The position numbers were made by a program, and so were the translations under genes. A model generated the notes under the pieces. The model was given only the letters and a program-made list of their open reading frames with translations, was not told the DNA's origin and did no database searches. From positions 1-8,211 of the forward strand of contig CAZHAM010000030.1 of the NCBI GenBank assembly GCA_964530415.1: DNA of 8,211 nucleotides, given 5' to 3'. Of the stretch, positions 1-5,045 are shown one piece after another. Source of the stretch: CAZHAM01 sp964530415. GTDB taxonomy: Bacteria > Patescibacteriota > WWE3 > UBA101185 > UBA10185. How positions within the stretch are numbered: the stretch's first letter is position 1; each line of letters begins with the position of its first letter.

Positions 1-185
1 ATATTGAACTTGATCAGGTCTATCCCCCTTTCATTTGTTTTGGATCTACTGATGAGCTGGGCCAAAAAAATGCCCTCGGAATTCTGAACGCCTCCTATCC
101 TTGTTCTGGTTGTATACCAAAATAAAACAACTATCCAAAGTAAAAGAAGCGCAACCACAAGAATTTTCCATACTACAGCTGACAT
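1..185 (-). CDS. Small membrane protein, cassette slot 3, downstream copy (partial, cut by window edge)
   Basis: Function unknown. The reading frame opens with ATG at 185 and runs off the window after 61 codons without a stop. An AAGGAGG Shine-Dalgarno (191-197) sits 5 bases before the ATG, in the 18-base gap after the preceding gene's stop. Residues about 4-23 form a single hydrophobic helix (start MSAVVWKILVVALLLLW), followed by basic residues (TTRTRI). After the helix it matches the complete slot 3 protein at 1419-1087: WY-x-T-x-TRI, then Q-x-S-x-G, AQ, and GID-x-IKF in the same order and spacing. This identifies it as that gene's duplicate. The missing C-terminal half should hold the W-F-L and Y-Y elements seen in the other copy. 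It is the third gene of the downstream operon. Confidence 0.8.
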   Translation of the reverse strand, partial: MSAVVWKILVVALLLLWIVVLFWYTTRTRIGGVQNSEGIFLAQLISRSKTNERGIDLIKFN

Positions 186-203
186 TGTTACCTCCTTAGT
201 GTC

Positions 204-566
204 TTATTCAGGCTCGTCATCATCAGGTTCGTCATCTTCCCCAAACACATACACCTCGTTACCGGTCAAGAACCACGCGGAGGGATCGTTGATCTCGTTG
301 TCGTCTCCACCAAAACAGAGTCCAAAATCGTTCCATCCGCTAGGAACTTCCGTACAAAAATACACGATTGTTTCCCCGTCTTTGTATATGTAGAACTCCA
401 AAACATCGAACTTCTTTGAAGTCTTAGATGGAGTCCTTTTTATACCCCTTGCGTAATAGACCTGTTCGTCTATAACCAAACTCTCTATGTGGGTTATAGA
501 ACATTGATACAACAGGATTAAAATTGCCAGAACAACAAACACCGCCACTCCGATTACTATTATCAT
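204..566 (-). CDS. Small membrane protein with acidic tail, cassette slot 2, downstream copy
   Basis: I do not recognise this family. The 120-residue protein begins with a hydrophobic segment (residues about 2-20), then a probable beta domain, then a very acidic C-terminus (about residues 109-120, mostly D, E and P). The ATG at 566 has GGAGGAG (574-580) nine bases upstream, overlapping the end of the preceding gene, whose TAG is 13 bases away. It pairs with the slot 2 protein at 1772-1425. Shared features are an R-T after the first strands, V-L-x-F, a T-x-VP turn, F-x-LCF-x-G, and DP-x-AW-[FY]-L. The two diverge completely at the C-terminus: this one is acidic, while the other ends in basic residues (GQRR). 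Cysteines lie at the end of the helix and in the LCF motif. It is the middle gene of the downstream three-gene operon. Confidence 0.8.
   Translation of the reverse strand: MIIVIGVAVFVVLAILILLYQCSITHIESLVIDEQVYYARGIKRTPSKTSKKFDVLEFYIYKDGETIVYFCTEVPSGWNDFGLCFGGDDNEINDPSAWFLTGNEVYVFGEDDEPDDDEPE
208..237 (-). repeat. 15-base tandem repeat encoding the acidic tail
   Basis: Bases 208-222 and 223-237 are two adjacent copies of a 15-base unit that differ at two positions. In the minus-strand frame they encode two successive five-residue units of D, E and P (EDDEP then DDDEP) at the C-terminus of the slot 2 protein. The unit length is a multiple of three, so replication slippage would change tail length without breaking the frame. 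Confidence 0.75.
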
Positions 567-579
567 TGTCTATCTCCTC

Positions 580-927
580 CTAGTTTGAGATTCTAAAACC
601 TTCGAGAAAGTGGTACTTACGTCTTGTTTCATCCCAAAGAACCCAATTTCCGAACTCGTTTCGCAATAAAGCAAAGTATTTGGCTTCAGCGGTCACGGTA
701 GCAGTATAAGTTCCCAGAAAATCACCCTCGTATGTGTAAATCTCCAGGCTTAGGATATCCATTGAGAAAAAGTCATGATCCTGTACCCTTTTAATGATCT
801 TGCACTTGTAGTATCTTTTGCTACTGGGATCGTAGTAGTCGAGGATAAAGGTACGACTTGAGCACCATACCCATAACCCAATGAATACGGCAAAACCCAA
901 TAGACCGGCAATCACATAACCATTCAT
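580..927 (-). CDS. Small membrane protein, cassette slot 1, downstream copy
   Basis: Function unknown. The protein has 115 residues: one membrane helix at about 3-22, then a domain with alternating strand-like segments. The start at 927 is supported by AAGGAAGG six bases upstream and by alignment with the slot 1 protein at 2128-1787. Shared elements after the helix are R-T-x-I, then YY-x-P-x-S, YKC, LG-x-Y-x-A-x-V, K-x-F, W-x-L-x-D, and R-x-Y or K-Y near the C-terminus, both proteins ending in N. It is the first gene of the downstream operon, about 52 bases after the predicted transcription start of a promoter nearly identical to that of the other operon. Few positive charges precede the helix and Arg follows it, which by the positive-inside rule would favour a cytoplasmic C-terminal domain. 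That topology is inference. Confidence 0.82.
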   Translation of the reverse strand: MNGYVIAGLLGFAVFIGLWVWCSSRTFILDYYDPSSKRYYKCKIIKRVQDHDFFSMDILSLEIYTYEGDFLGTYTATVTAEAKYFALLRNEFGNWVLWDETRRKYHFLEGFRISN

Positions 928-952
928 TGGTTTCCTTCCTTTCTATTGATCT

Positions 953-1016
953 GAAAATATTGAATGAGATTTATCCAATGACAGGATTCTATCAATGATA
1001 TTGCTATAGGACAAGT
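953..1016 (-). repeat. Promoter/leader repeat, downstream copy
   Basis: This 64-base block recurs at 2158-2219 with three substitutions and one 2-base indel. The homology then continues more loosely through the Shine-Dalgarno to the ATG of the slot 1 gene. It stops abruptly just upstream of the -35 box, where the two copies have unrelated sequence, so the repeat starts at the promoter edge. No other copy was seen in the window. Confidence 0.9.
986..1014 (-). promoter_or_regulatory. Sigma70-type promoter of the downstream cassette operon
   Basis: Reading the minus strand, the -35 is TTGTCC (1014-1009), followed by a 17-base spacer and the -10 TAGAAT (991-986). An extended -10 TG lies one base before the hexamer (TGATAGAAT). 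Transcription should start near 979, giving a leader of about 52 bases before the ATG at 927. The spacer holds a short dyad CAAT-N3-ATTG (993-1003). The hexamer TCATTG occurs twice with a 17-base period (993-998 and 976-981), once against the -10 and once at the predicted start; either could be a regulator site. All elements are conserved in the upstream copy. Confidence 0.72.
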
Positions 1017-1037
1017 GAGGATTTGAAAGTTAGTGAT

Positions 1038-1073
1038 CCAGGACACAATGGCTTTTGGCTTATTGTGTCCTGG
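1038..1073 (-). terminator. Perfect 12-bp hairpin between the two cassette operons
   Basis: CCAGGACACAAT (1038-1049) and its exact complement (1062-1073) enclose a 12-base loop. A further 7-bp pairing, AGTTAGT (1028-1034) with ACTAACT (1082-1088), could extend it and would include the stop codon of the gene ending at 1087. It lies directly after that stop and before the next promoter, which is where a terminator for the upstream operon would sit. No run of T follows on either strand, so it is not a classic intrinsic terminator. An mRNA-stabilising hairpin or a protein-binding site is also possible. Confidence 0.5.
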
Positions 1074-1086
1074 TTAAGTAAACTAA

Positions 1087-1419
1087 CTAAAGTGAAACGA
1101 CATAATAATGTTTGTTATCTTGTTTCCCAATCAGAAACCATGTGGTCCCTGCCCTCGACAGATAAAAAGTTTTTTCACCAGCAGGGATTTCGGCAAGTAG
1201 ATATTCGTCGTTCCCAACTACACCTTTCTTAAAAACAACGAATTTAATCGCGTCAATTCCGGGTTTATCAGAGGCCTCCCGCACAATCGTTTGAGCAATG
1301 TATGTGCCTTGACTTGTCTGCATCGGGAGTATCCGGGTAATTGTTGAATACCAGATAACCAAGGTTACTATCGCAACAATTACGCATATAACCGTTATAA
1401 CGTTCTCGCTTGTACTCAT
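1087..1419 (-). CDS. Small membrane protein, cassette slot 3, upstream copy
   Basis: Function unknown. This 110-residue protein has a hydrophobic helix at about residues 7-24 (VITVICVIVAIVTLVIW) and then the slot 3 signature: WY-S-T-x-TRI, Q-T-S-x-G, AQ-T-I, GID-x-IKF. Toward the C-terminus follow the elements shared by the whole cassette family: an A-E-I-P-A-G turn, F-Y-L, W-F-L-I, and K-x-Y-Y. The ATG at 1419 has AAAGGAG (1429-1435) nine bases upstream, embedded in the last codons of the preceding gene, whose TAG ends only 5 bases away. The two are therefore almost certainly translated from one mRNA. It is the last gene of the upstream operon, followed by a strong hairpin. Its duplicate is the partial gene at 185 to <1. 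Confidence 0.82.
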   Translation of the reverse strand: MSTSENVITVICVIVAIVTLVIWYSTITRILPMQTSQGTYIAQTIVREASDKPGIDAIKFVVFKKGVVGNDEYLLAEIPAGEKTFYLSRAGTTWFLIGKQDNKHYYVVSL

Positions 1420-1424
1420 ATCTT

Positions 1425-1772
1425 CTATCTCCTTTGTCCTTCATCAGAATTGTTTCGGTACTTACGCCCCCAGCCATCCATCAAATACCATGCGTTGGGG
1501 TCAAGAATGCTTTTTCCAAGGAAACAAAGTTTAAACCTATTCCTTTTTGCAGGAACCGTTGTACGGATCGATGCGACTTCATCTCGTTGATGGACAACTA
1601 CAAATGTAAGAACATGCAAGGTTCTTGTATCTGGGTGCTCGGTTCTTACGACGTTCTCGGCAAAATAGGCGTGCCCTGCAACAACACATTTCTTAATTGT
1701 GGTCATAGACATAAGGAGCCACCCCAATAGAACCAGTGCCAAGACGAGAAGTACTAAAGATTGTAGATCCAT
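1425..1772 (-). CDS. Small membrane protein, cassette slot 2, upstream copy
   Basis: Function unknown. The 115-residue protein opens with a leucine-rich membrane helix (about residues 4-21), followed by basic residues (TTIKK), then a beta-rich domain. Motifs shared with the slot 2 duplicate at 566-204 are R-T, V-L-x-F, T-x-VP, F-x-LCF-x-G and DP-x-AW-Y-L. It ends in a polar, basic tail (DEGQRR), whereas the duplicate has an acidic repeat tail; this is the clearest divergence between the copies. The ATG at 1772 has AAGGAG (1780-1785) seven bases upstream, next to the stop of the previous gene 14 bases away. The C-terminal codons contain the Shine-Dalgarno of the following gene, indicating tight translational linkage. 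Confidence 0.82.
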   Translation of the reverse strand: MDLQSLVLLVLALVLLGWLLMSMTTIKKCVVAGHAYFAENVVRTEHPDTRTLHVLTFVVVHQRDEVASIRTTVPAKRNRFKLCFLGKSILDPNAWYLMDGWGRKYRNNSDEGQRR

Positions 1773-1786
1773 GTGATTTCTCCTTA

Positions 1787-2128
1787 TTAGTTTTCCATTC
1801 CAGTTCCAAGCCTAGTAAGCTTATACCTATTCTTGCGACTATCCTCGAGAAACCAGATTCCGGATTCGAATTCCAAGTTGAAGCTTTTTACCTTAGGGTC
1901 CACTCTAGCTTCATAACGACCCAATGACTCGCCATTGTTCTTAACAATCACAACAAACAGCCTGTCCTCGGAATCGTCACTGGAATACCTTTCTTGATCT
2001 GTACACTTGTACACAATATCGCTACCCGGTGGGTAGTACTCAATGATCGTCGTTCTTCTTAATTCTCGTACATATAAGCCGATTGCCAAAAACACAAGCA
2101 AAATAATCAAAATCGTGTTGCAGTTCAT
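1787..2128 (-). CDS. Small membrane protein, cassette slot 1, upstream copy
   Basis: Function unknown. This 113-residue protein has one membrane helix (about residues 5-19) followed by a basic cluster (RELRR), then a beta-rich domain with EYY-x-P, YKC, GE-x-LG-x-Y-x-A-x-V, F-x-L, IWFL-x-D and NRYKL. The same elements occur in the slot 1 duplicate at 927-580. The ATG at 2128 is preceded by GGATGGAG (2133-2140). It leads the upstream operon, about 54 bases after the predicted start of a sigma70-type promoter. No positive charge precedes the helix and four basic residues follow it, so the domain could face the cytoplasm. A secreted orientation cannot be excluded. No signal-peptidase site or lipobox is evident. 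Confidence 0.83.
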   Translation of the reverse strand: MNCNTILIILLVFLAIGLYVRELRRTTIIEYYPPGSDIVYKCTDQERYSSDDSEDRLFVVIVKNNGESLGRYEARVDPKVKSFNLEFESGIWFLEDSRKNRYKLTRLGTGMEN

Positions 2129-2157
2129 TAATCTCCATCCTTTCTATTTTTTCTAGT

Positions 2158-2219
2158 GAAAATATTGAATTATTTGTCCAATGACAGGATTCTATCAATG
2201 AAATTGCTATAGGACAAGT
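2158..2219 (-). repeat. Promoter/leader repeat, upstream copy
   Basis: This 62-base counterpart of the block at 953-1016 covers the -35, spacer, -10, transcription start and first half of the leader. One of the three substitutions falls in the centre of the CAAT-N3-ATTG dyad (2196-2206), leaving both arms intact. The others and the indel lie in the transcribed leader. Confidence 0.9.
2189..2217 (-). promoter_or_regulatory. Sigma70-type promoter of the upstream cassette operon
   Basis: On the minus strand, -35 TTGTCC (2217-2212), a 17-base spacer and extended -10 TGATAGAAT (hexamer 2194-2189). The predicted transcription start is near 2182, and the leader to the ATG at 2128 is about 54 bases. 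The promoter begins about 30 bases after the stop of the 3D-domain gene on the same strand, so read-through from uvrD and the 3D gene is possible. The TCATTG direct repeat (2196-2201 and 2179-2184) has the same 17-base period as in the other copy. Confidence 0.72.
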
Positions 2220-2247
2220 CGCAAAAACTTCCCCCCGTATACGCGGC

Positions 2248-3009
2248 TTATCTCGAATAAAAATCCCCGTCGCCTTGAGGAGAATTGGTTAGTAAATAAA
2301 CATCGGTGTAGCCGGTGCGCCATTCGCCTTTTGTTACATCCTCATATCCTAAGTCAACATGATTTCCCTTTACACCCCCGCCAATGTCCTCGCTTCGGCA
2401 CATCCCGTATCCGACAACATAAAAATTAGTGCCCAAAGGTATAACTTTAGGGTCTACGGCGCACACGCCTTTTCGCACCAATGTTCCGCTGTAAGTTAAG
2501 CCTCTACATCCATCGCAATTGCCGTCATATTTTGTTGCCCAAACATTCAGTTTATACCAATACTTATAATCTCCGTATTGAGATGGTAGTTCGCGCCAAA
2601 TAATTTTTGTTCCTTTAGAAACAATTTCCGTAACTGGCTCTTCGGTTACGGTTTCTTTCAATTCTTTATTGATAATTTCTTCGCCCCAATAGGTTAAAAG
2701 ATATTTATATGTTTTTTTACCAGGCACACCTTCTTGGGTTATAGTCTCCAAACCGTACTCGACTTCATCGTCATCTTTATACTCAATTTTAAAATCCAGG
2801 TCCTCGTTCTCTTCAACTTCTTTTTGTTCAAACGCGGTAGTTGTTTCAATTTTAGTTTCGTCGGCAAAAACTATAAATTCATTTTCGGCCGATATGGCCG
2901 AAACATTGGAAACGCCCAAAACCTCTCCTTTTACTGGAACAACATCTGCGACACTTGCTAATGCGCAAATACTTAATATAAATAAAAATACTTTGGATTT
3001 AAAATTCAT
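2248..3009 (-). CDS. Secreted G5 + 3D-domain cell-wall protein
   Basis: The 253-residue protein is probably exported and acts on or binds peptidoglycan. Residues 1-18 are a Sec signal peptide (basic MNFKSK, hydrophobic core, ALA before a likely cleavage at 18/19). A low-complexity acidic linker follows. A G5 domain spans about 70-134 (YG near 85, QEG-x-PGKK, L-L-T-Y-W-G, ending E-P-x-T-E-I-V-x-K-GTK). The C-terminus (about 153-240) is a 3D domain, named for three Asp residues, all present: AVDP (D186), SED-IGG (D208) and VDL (D219), with the usual IPLGT between. The 3D fold resembles the catalytic domain of MltA lytic transglycosylase, so cell-wall cleavage is likely but unproven. Four Cys (165, 168, 183, 204) in the exported domain could form disulfides. 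The ATG lies 18 bases after the uvrD stop with AAGG before it, suggesting an operon. Confidence 0.9.
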   Translation of the reverse strand: MNFKSKVFLFILSICALASVADVVPVKGEVLGVSNVSAISAENEFIVFADETKIETTTAFEQKEVEENEDLDFKIEYKDDDEVEYGLETITQEGVPGKKTYKYLLTYWGEEIINKELKETVTEEPVTEIVSKGTKIIWRELPSQYGDYKYWYKLNVWATKYDGNCDGCRGLTYSGTLVRKGVCAVDPKVIPLGTNFYVVGYGMCRSEDIGGGVKGNHVDLGYEDVTKGEWRTGYTDVYLLTNSPQGDGDFYSR

Positions 3010-3027
3010 CTGCCTTGTCTATTGTAC

Positions 3028-4974
3028 CTAATCCCAACTAAAACTTTTTCTATCATAATCCAGGTCATCTAAAAAATCATCAACGCCGGGATTTCTTTTG
3101 TTAAAAGTGTCGGAATTAAAACTTATACCAACATTTTCAAGTAATTCGATCGGAATCTCTGATAAAAATCGGCTTGGTAAATTTGACTGGATGTTTCCAA
3201 AATATAATCGGGATTTGGCGTGTGTTAAATAAATTTTTTGCATGGCTCTTGTAATTGCAACGTAACAAAGTCTTCGCTCTTCTTCAATCCCGTCGATTTC
3301 GGCTAAAGATTGCGAATGTGGAAATAATCCCTCTTCCATACCAATTAAAAATACAACTGGGAATTCCAGTCCTTTTGAAGCGTGAATCGTAAGTAAAGTT
3401 ACCGCGTTAAATTCATCAGGATTTGTTTTATTTGAACTTTCTATTAATGCAACGTTTTCCAAAAATTCTTCTAAGTTCATAAATCTGGATGCGACTGATT
3501 TTAACTCTTCGATATTTTCTATTCTTTGCTTGTTTTCCTCAGTTTTATCGTCTAGCCATTTTATATAGCCTGATTTTTCAAGAACTTCCGTCATGAGTTC
3601 TAAAGTTGAGTAATCTTCTTTGTTTGAATTCCATTCTGAAAACGGGAGTTTTGTTTTCTCGTCCAGCTCTTTTAAATCCCAACCGTTTTGGGCAAGTTTT
3701 TCTTTTGACTTATCGCCTATTCCACGCGGGGGTGTGTTAATAATTCTGTCCCAGGAAACTCCGTCACTTGGATTATGAATTACGCGCAGATATGCAATTA
3801 CATCTTTAATTTCTTTTCGAGCGTAAAATCTTTGGCCTCCCACTATTTTGTACGGAATATTGCTTTTGATTAATGCTTCTTCAATATTTCTGGATTGGGC
3901 GTTTGTTCGATATAAAACTGCGATATCTTTGAAATCTTGTTTGTTTGTGAGTTCGGTTAATAGCTGTGTGACAATAAATTCGGCTTCTTCTGCTTCGCTA
4001 TAGCCCGAATAGTTTATTATTTTGTCTCCACCGTCTTGTTGTGTCCACAAATCAAGTTTGATGTGCGATGAGTTATTTTTTATTACATTTTTTGCCGCGT
4101 CCAAAATTATTTGTGTCGAACGATAGTTTTGCTCTAAGTTATAAATTACGGAATCAGGGTAATCTCTTTGAAAATTTAAAATATTTCTGTAATCGGCGCC
4201 TCTAAAACTGTAAATTGCCTGTGACATATCTCCTACAACAAAAATGTTTTTATGTTTTGCGGCCAATGTTTTTGTTAAAACGTACTGAACTTTGTTTGTG
4301 TCCTGATACTCGTCAACCAAAATAAATTCGAACTGATCCTGGTATCTATTTAAAAGTGCTTCCGACTCTCTCAATAAATTTACTGTTTCTACCAATAAGT
4401 CGTCGAAGTCCAATGCATGGTTGCTTCTCAATCTTTTTTGATATTCGATATAAACTTTGGCAGCGGTTCTTTGAAAAAACCCACGGGCGTATCCTTCGTA
4501 GCTATGTGGATCAACTAGTTCTGATTTTGCACTTGAGATAGTTTCTAATATTGCGCGCGGAGCAAATTTTTTGGGATCTATTCCAAAATCTCTTATTATC
4601 TGTTTTATTATCGAGAGTTGGTCGTCTGTATCGTATATAACAAAATCATTTGGAATACCTATTTCTTTACCGTGTTTACGTAAAATTCTTGCGCATACCG
4701 AATGGAAGGTTCCGCTCCAAGTTATATTTTGTCCGCCCGAAATCAGATTTTTAACTCGCGCCTTAATTTCTCCCGCAGCTTTGTTTGTAAAAGTTACGCA
4801 CAAAATATGGTCCTCTTTAACGCCTTTTTCGGTCAACAAGTATGCAACGCGGTGTGTTAAAACTCGTGTTTTGCCACTGCCCGGTCCTGCAACAACTAAA
4901 GCTGGTCCATTAAAGTGTTTTACTGCGGCAATCTGCTGTTCGTTTAAATTTTCAAATAAGTCCTTGTCCGGCAT
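3028..4974 (-). CDS. uvrD: UvrD/PcrA/Rep-type superfamily 1A DNA helicase
   Basis: ATP-dependent 3'-5' DNA helicase of 648 residues, expected in repair and replication-fork maintenance. The SF1A motifs are complete: N-x-x-Q-x-x-A Q motif (10-16), Walker A GPGSGKT (30-36), Ia TFTNKAA (61-67), TFHSVCARILR (89-99), motif II DEYQDTN (221-227), motif III VVGDMSQAIYSFRGA (246-260), motif IV QNYRST (282-287), a helicase-specific QRFYARKEIKD (381-391), RGIG (417-420), motif V TIHASKGLEF (529-538) and VI EEERRLCYVAITRA (564-577). It is shorter than typical PcrA or UvrD (about 720 residues). The stretch between RGIG and motif V (subdomain 2B) is reduced, and the C-terminal tail is short and acidic with no Tudor-like domain. 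No Shine-Dalgarno precedes the ATG; a TGATATTAT box does. Choice among UvrD, PcrA and Rep is not settled by sequence alone. Confidence 0.95.
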   Translation of the reverse strand: MPDKDLFENLNEQQIAAVKHFNGPALVVAGPGSGKTRVLTHRVAYLLTEKGVKEDHILCVTFTNKAAGEIKARVKNLISGGQNITWSGTFHSVCARILRKHGKEIGIPNDFVIYDTDDQLSIIKQIIRDFGIDPKKFAPRAILETISSAKSELVDPHSYEGYARGFFQRTAAKVYIEYQKRLRSNHALDFDDLLVETVNLLRESEALLNRYQDQFEFILVDEYQDTNKVQYVLTKTLAAKHKNIFVVGDMSQAIYSFRGADYRNILNFQRDYPDSVIYNLEQNYRSTQIILDAAKNVIKNNSSHIKLDLWTQQDGGDKIINYSGYSEAEEAEFIVTQLLTELTNKQDFKDIAVLYRTNAQSRNIEEALIKSNIPYKIVGGQRFYARKEIKDVIAYLRVIHNPSDGVSWDRIINTPPRGIGDKSKEKLAQNGWDLKELDEKTKLPFSEWNSNKEDYSTLELMTEVLEKSGYIKWLDDKTEENKQRIENIEELKSVASRFMNLEEFLENVALIESSNKTNPDEFNAVTLLTIHASKGLEFPVVFLIGMEEGLFPHSQSLAEIDGIEEERRLCYVAITRAMQKIYLTHAKSRLYFGNIQSNLPSRFLSEIPIELLENVGISFNSDTFNKRNPGVDDFLDDLDYDRKSFSWD

Positions 4975-4980
4975 GCGATA

Positions 4981-4989
4981 ATAATATCA
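4981..4989 (-). promoter_or_regulatory. Extended -10 of uvrD, possibly giving a leaderless mRNA
   Basis: TGATATTAT on the minus strand places TATTAT exactly 12 to 7 bases before the uvrD ATG. No ribosome-binding sequence lies between, so transcription would begin at or next to the start codon. No convincing -35 is present, which extended -10 promoters tolerate. Confidence 0.5.
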
Positions 4990-5009
4990 CGTCAAAATCG
5001 GCGTTTTCT

Positions 5010-5039
5010 TTGTACAAACTTTTTACCATCTAGTATCAT
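5010..5039 (+). promoter_or_regulatory. Promoter of the DUF192 gene, possibly giving a leaderless mRNA
   Basis: -35 TTGTAC (5010-5015), 18-base spacer, -10 TATCAT (5034-5039), then six bases to the ATG at 5046. No Shine-Dalgarno precedes the start. The -35 matches the consensus at only three positions. It shares the 71-base divergent spacer with the uvrD promoter. Confidence 0.5.
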
Positions 5040-5045
5040 TAATTA

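Larger units (their letters stand above)
1..2219 (-). repeat. Tandem duplication of a promoter plus three-gene membrane-protein cassette
   Basis: Two copies of one transcription unit lie head to tail. The upstream copy (2219-1087) has promoter, gene 1 (2128-1787), gene 2 (1772-1425) and gene 3 (1419-1087). The downstream copy (1016 to beyond the left edge) has promoter, gene 1 (927-580), gene 2 (566-204) and gene 3 (185 to <1). Equivalent points are 1201 bases apart (gene 1 starts), 1206 (gene 2 starts), 1234 (gene 3 starts) and 1203 (-10 boxes). Proteins in the same slot resemble each other more than proteins in different slots, although all six share a plan: one N-terminal membrane helix, then a beta-rich domain ending in a W-[FYV]-L and K/R-Y pattern. 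The duplication is therefore of the whole unit, and it is old at protein level. The left end is cut by the window, so more copies may follow. Confidence 0.85.

Noticed and set aside
199..393. Serine-rich plus-strand open frame
   Set aside because: It is the antisense shadow of the acidic tail repeat of the minus-strand gene at 566-204, with no ribosome-binding site.
1410..1730. Plus-strand frame of 106 codons inside the cassette
   Set aside because: It lies opposite the slot 2 gene at 1772-1425, which has a Shine-Dalgarno, a membrane helix and a homologous duplicate. The plus-strand frame has none of these.
1..2128. Cassette proteins as type IV pilins or pseudopilins (small, N-terminal hydrophobic helix)
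   Set aside because: No prepilin-peptidase site (Gly followed by an F/M-x-x-x-E start) is present, and no pilus assembly gene is nearby.
953..2219. CRISPR array or insertion-sequence ends, suggested by two near-identical blocks
   Set aside because: There are only two copies about 1.2 kb apart, with genes between and no transposase or target duplication. The blocks coincide with promoters.
2221..2247. Terminator after the 3D gene (palindrome CGTATACG followed by TTTTT on the minus strand)
   Set aside because: The stem is only about four pairs with a mismatch and almost no loop space, too weak to call.
2925..3009. Lipoprotein signal in the 3D protein (LSICA around residue 15)
   Set aside because: The residue before Cys is Ile, not Gly, Ala or Ser as a lipobox needs. 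An ALA signal-peptidase I site three residues later is a better fit.
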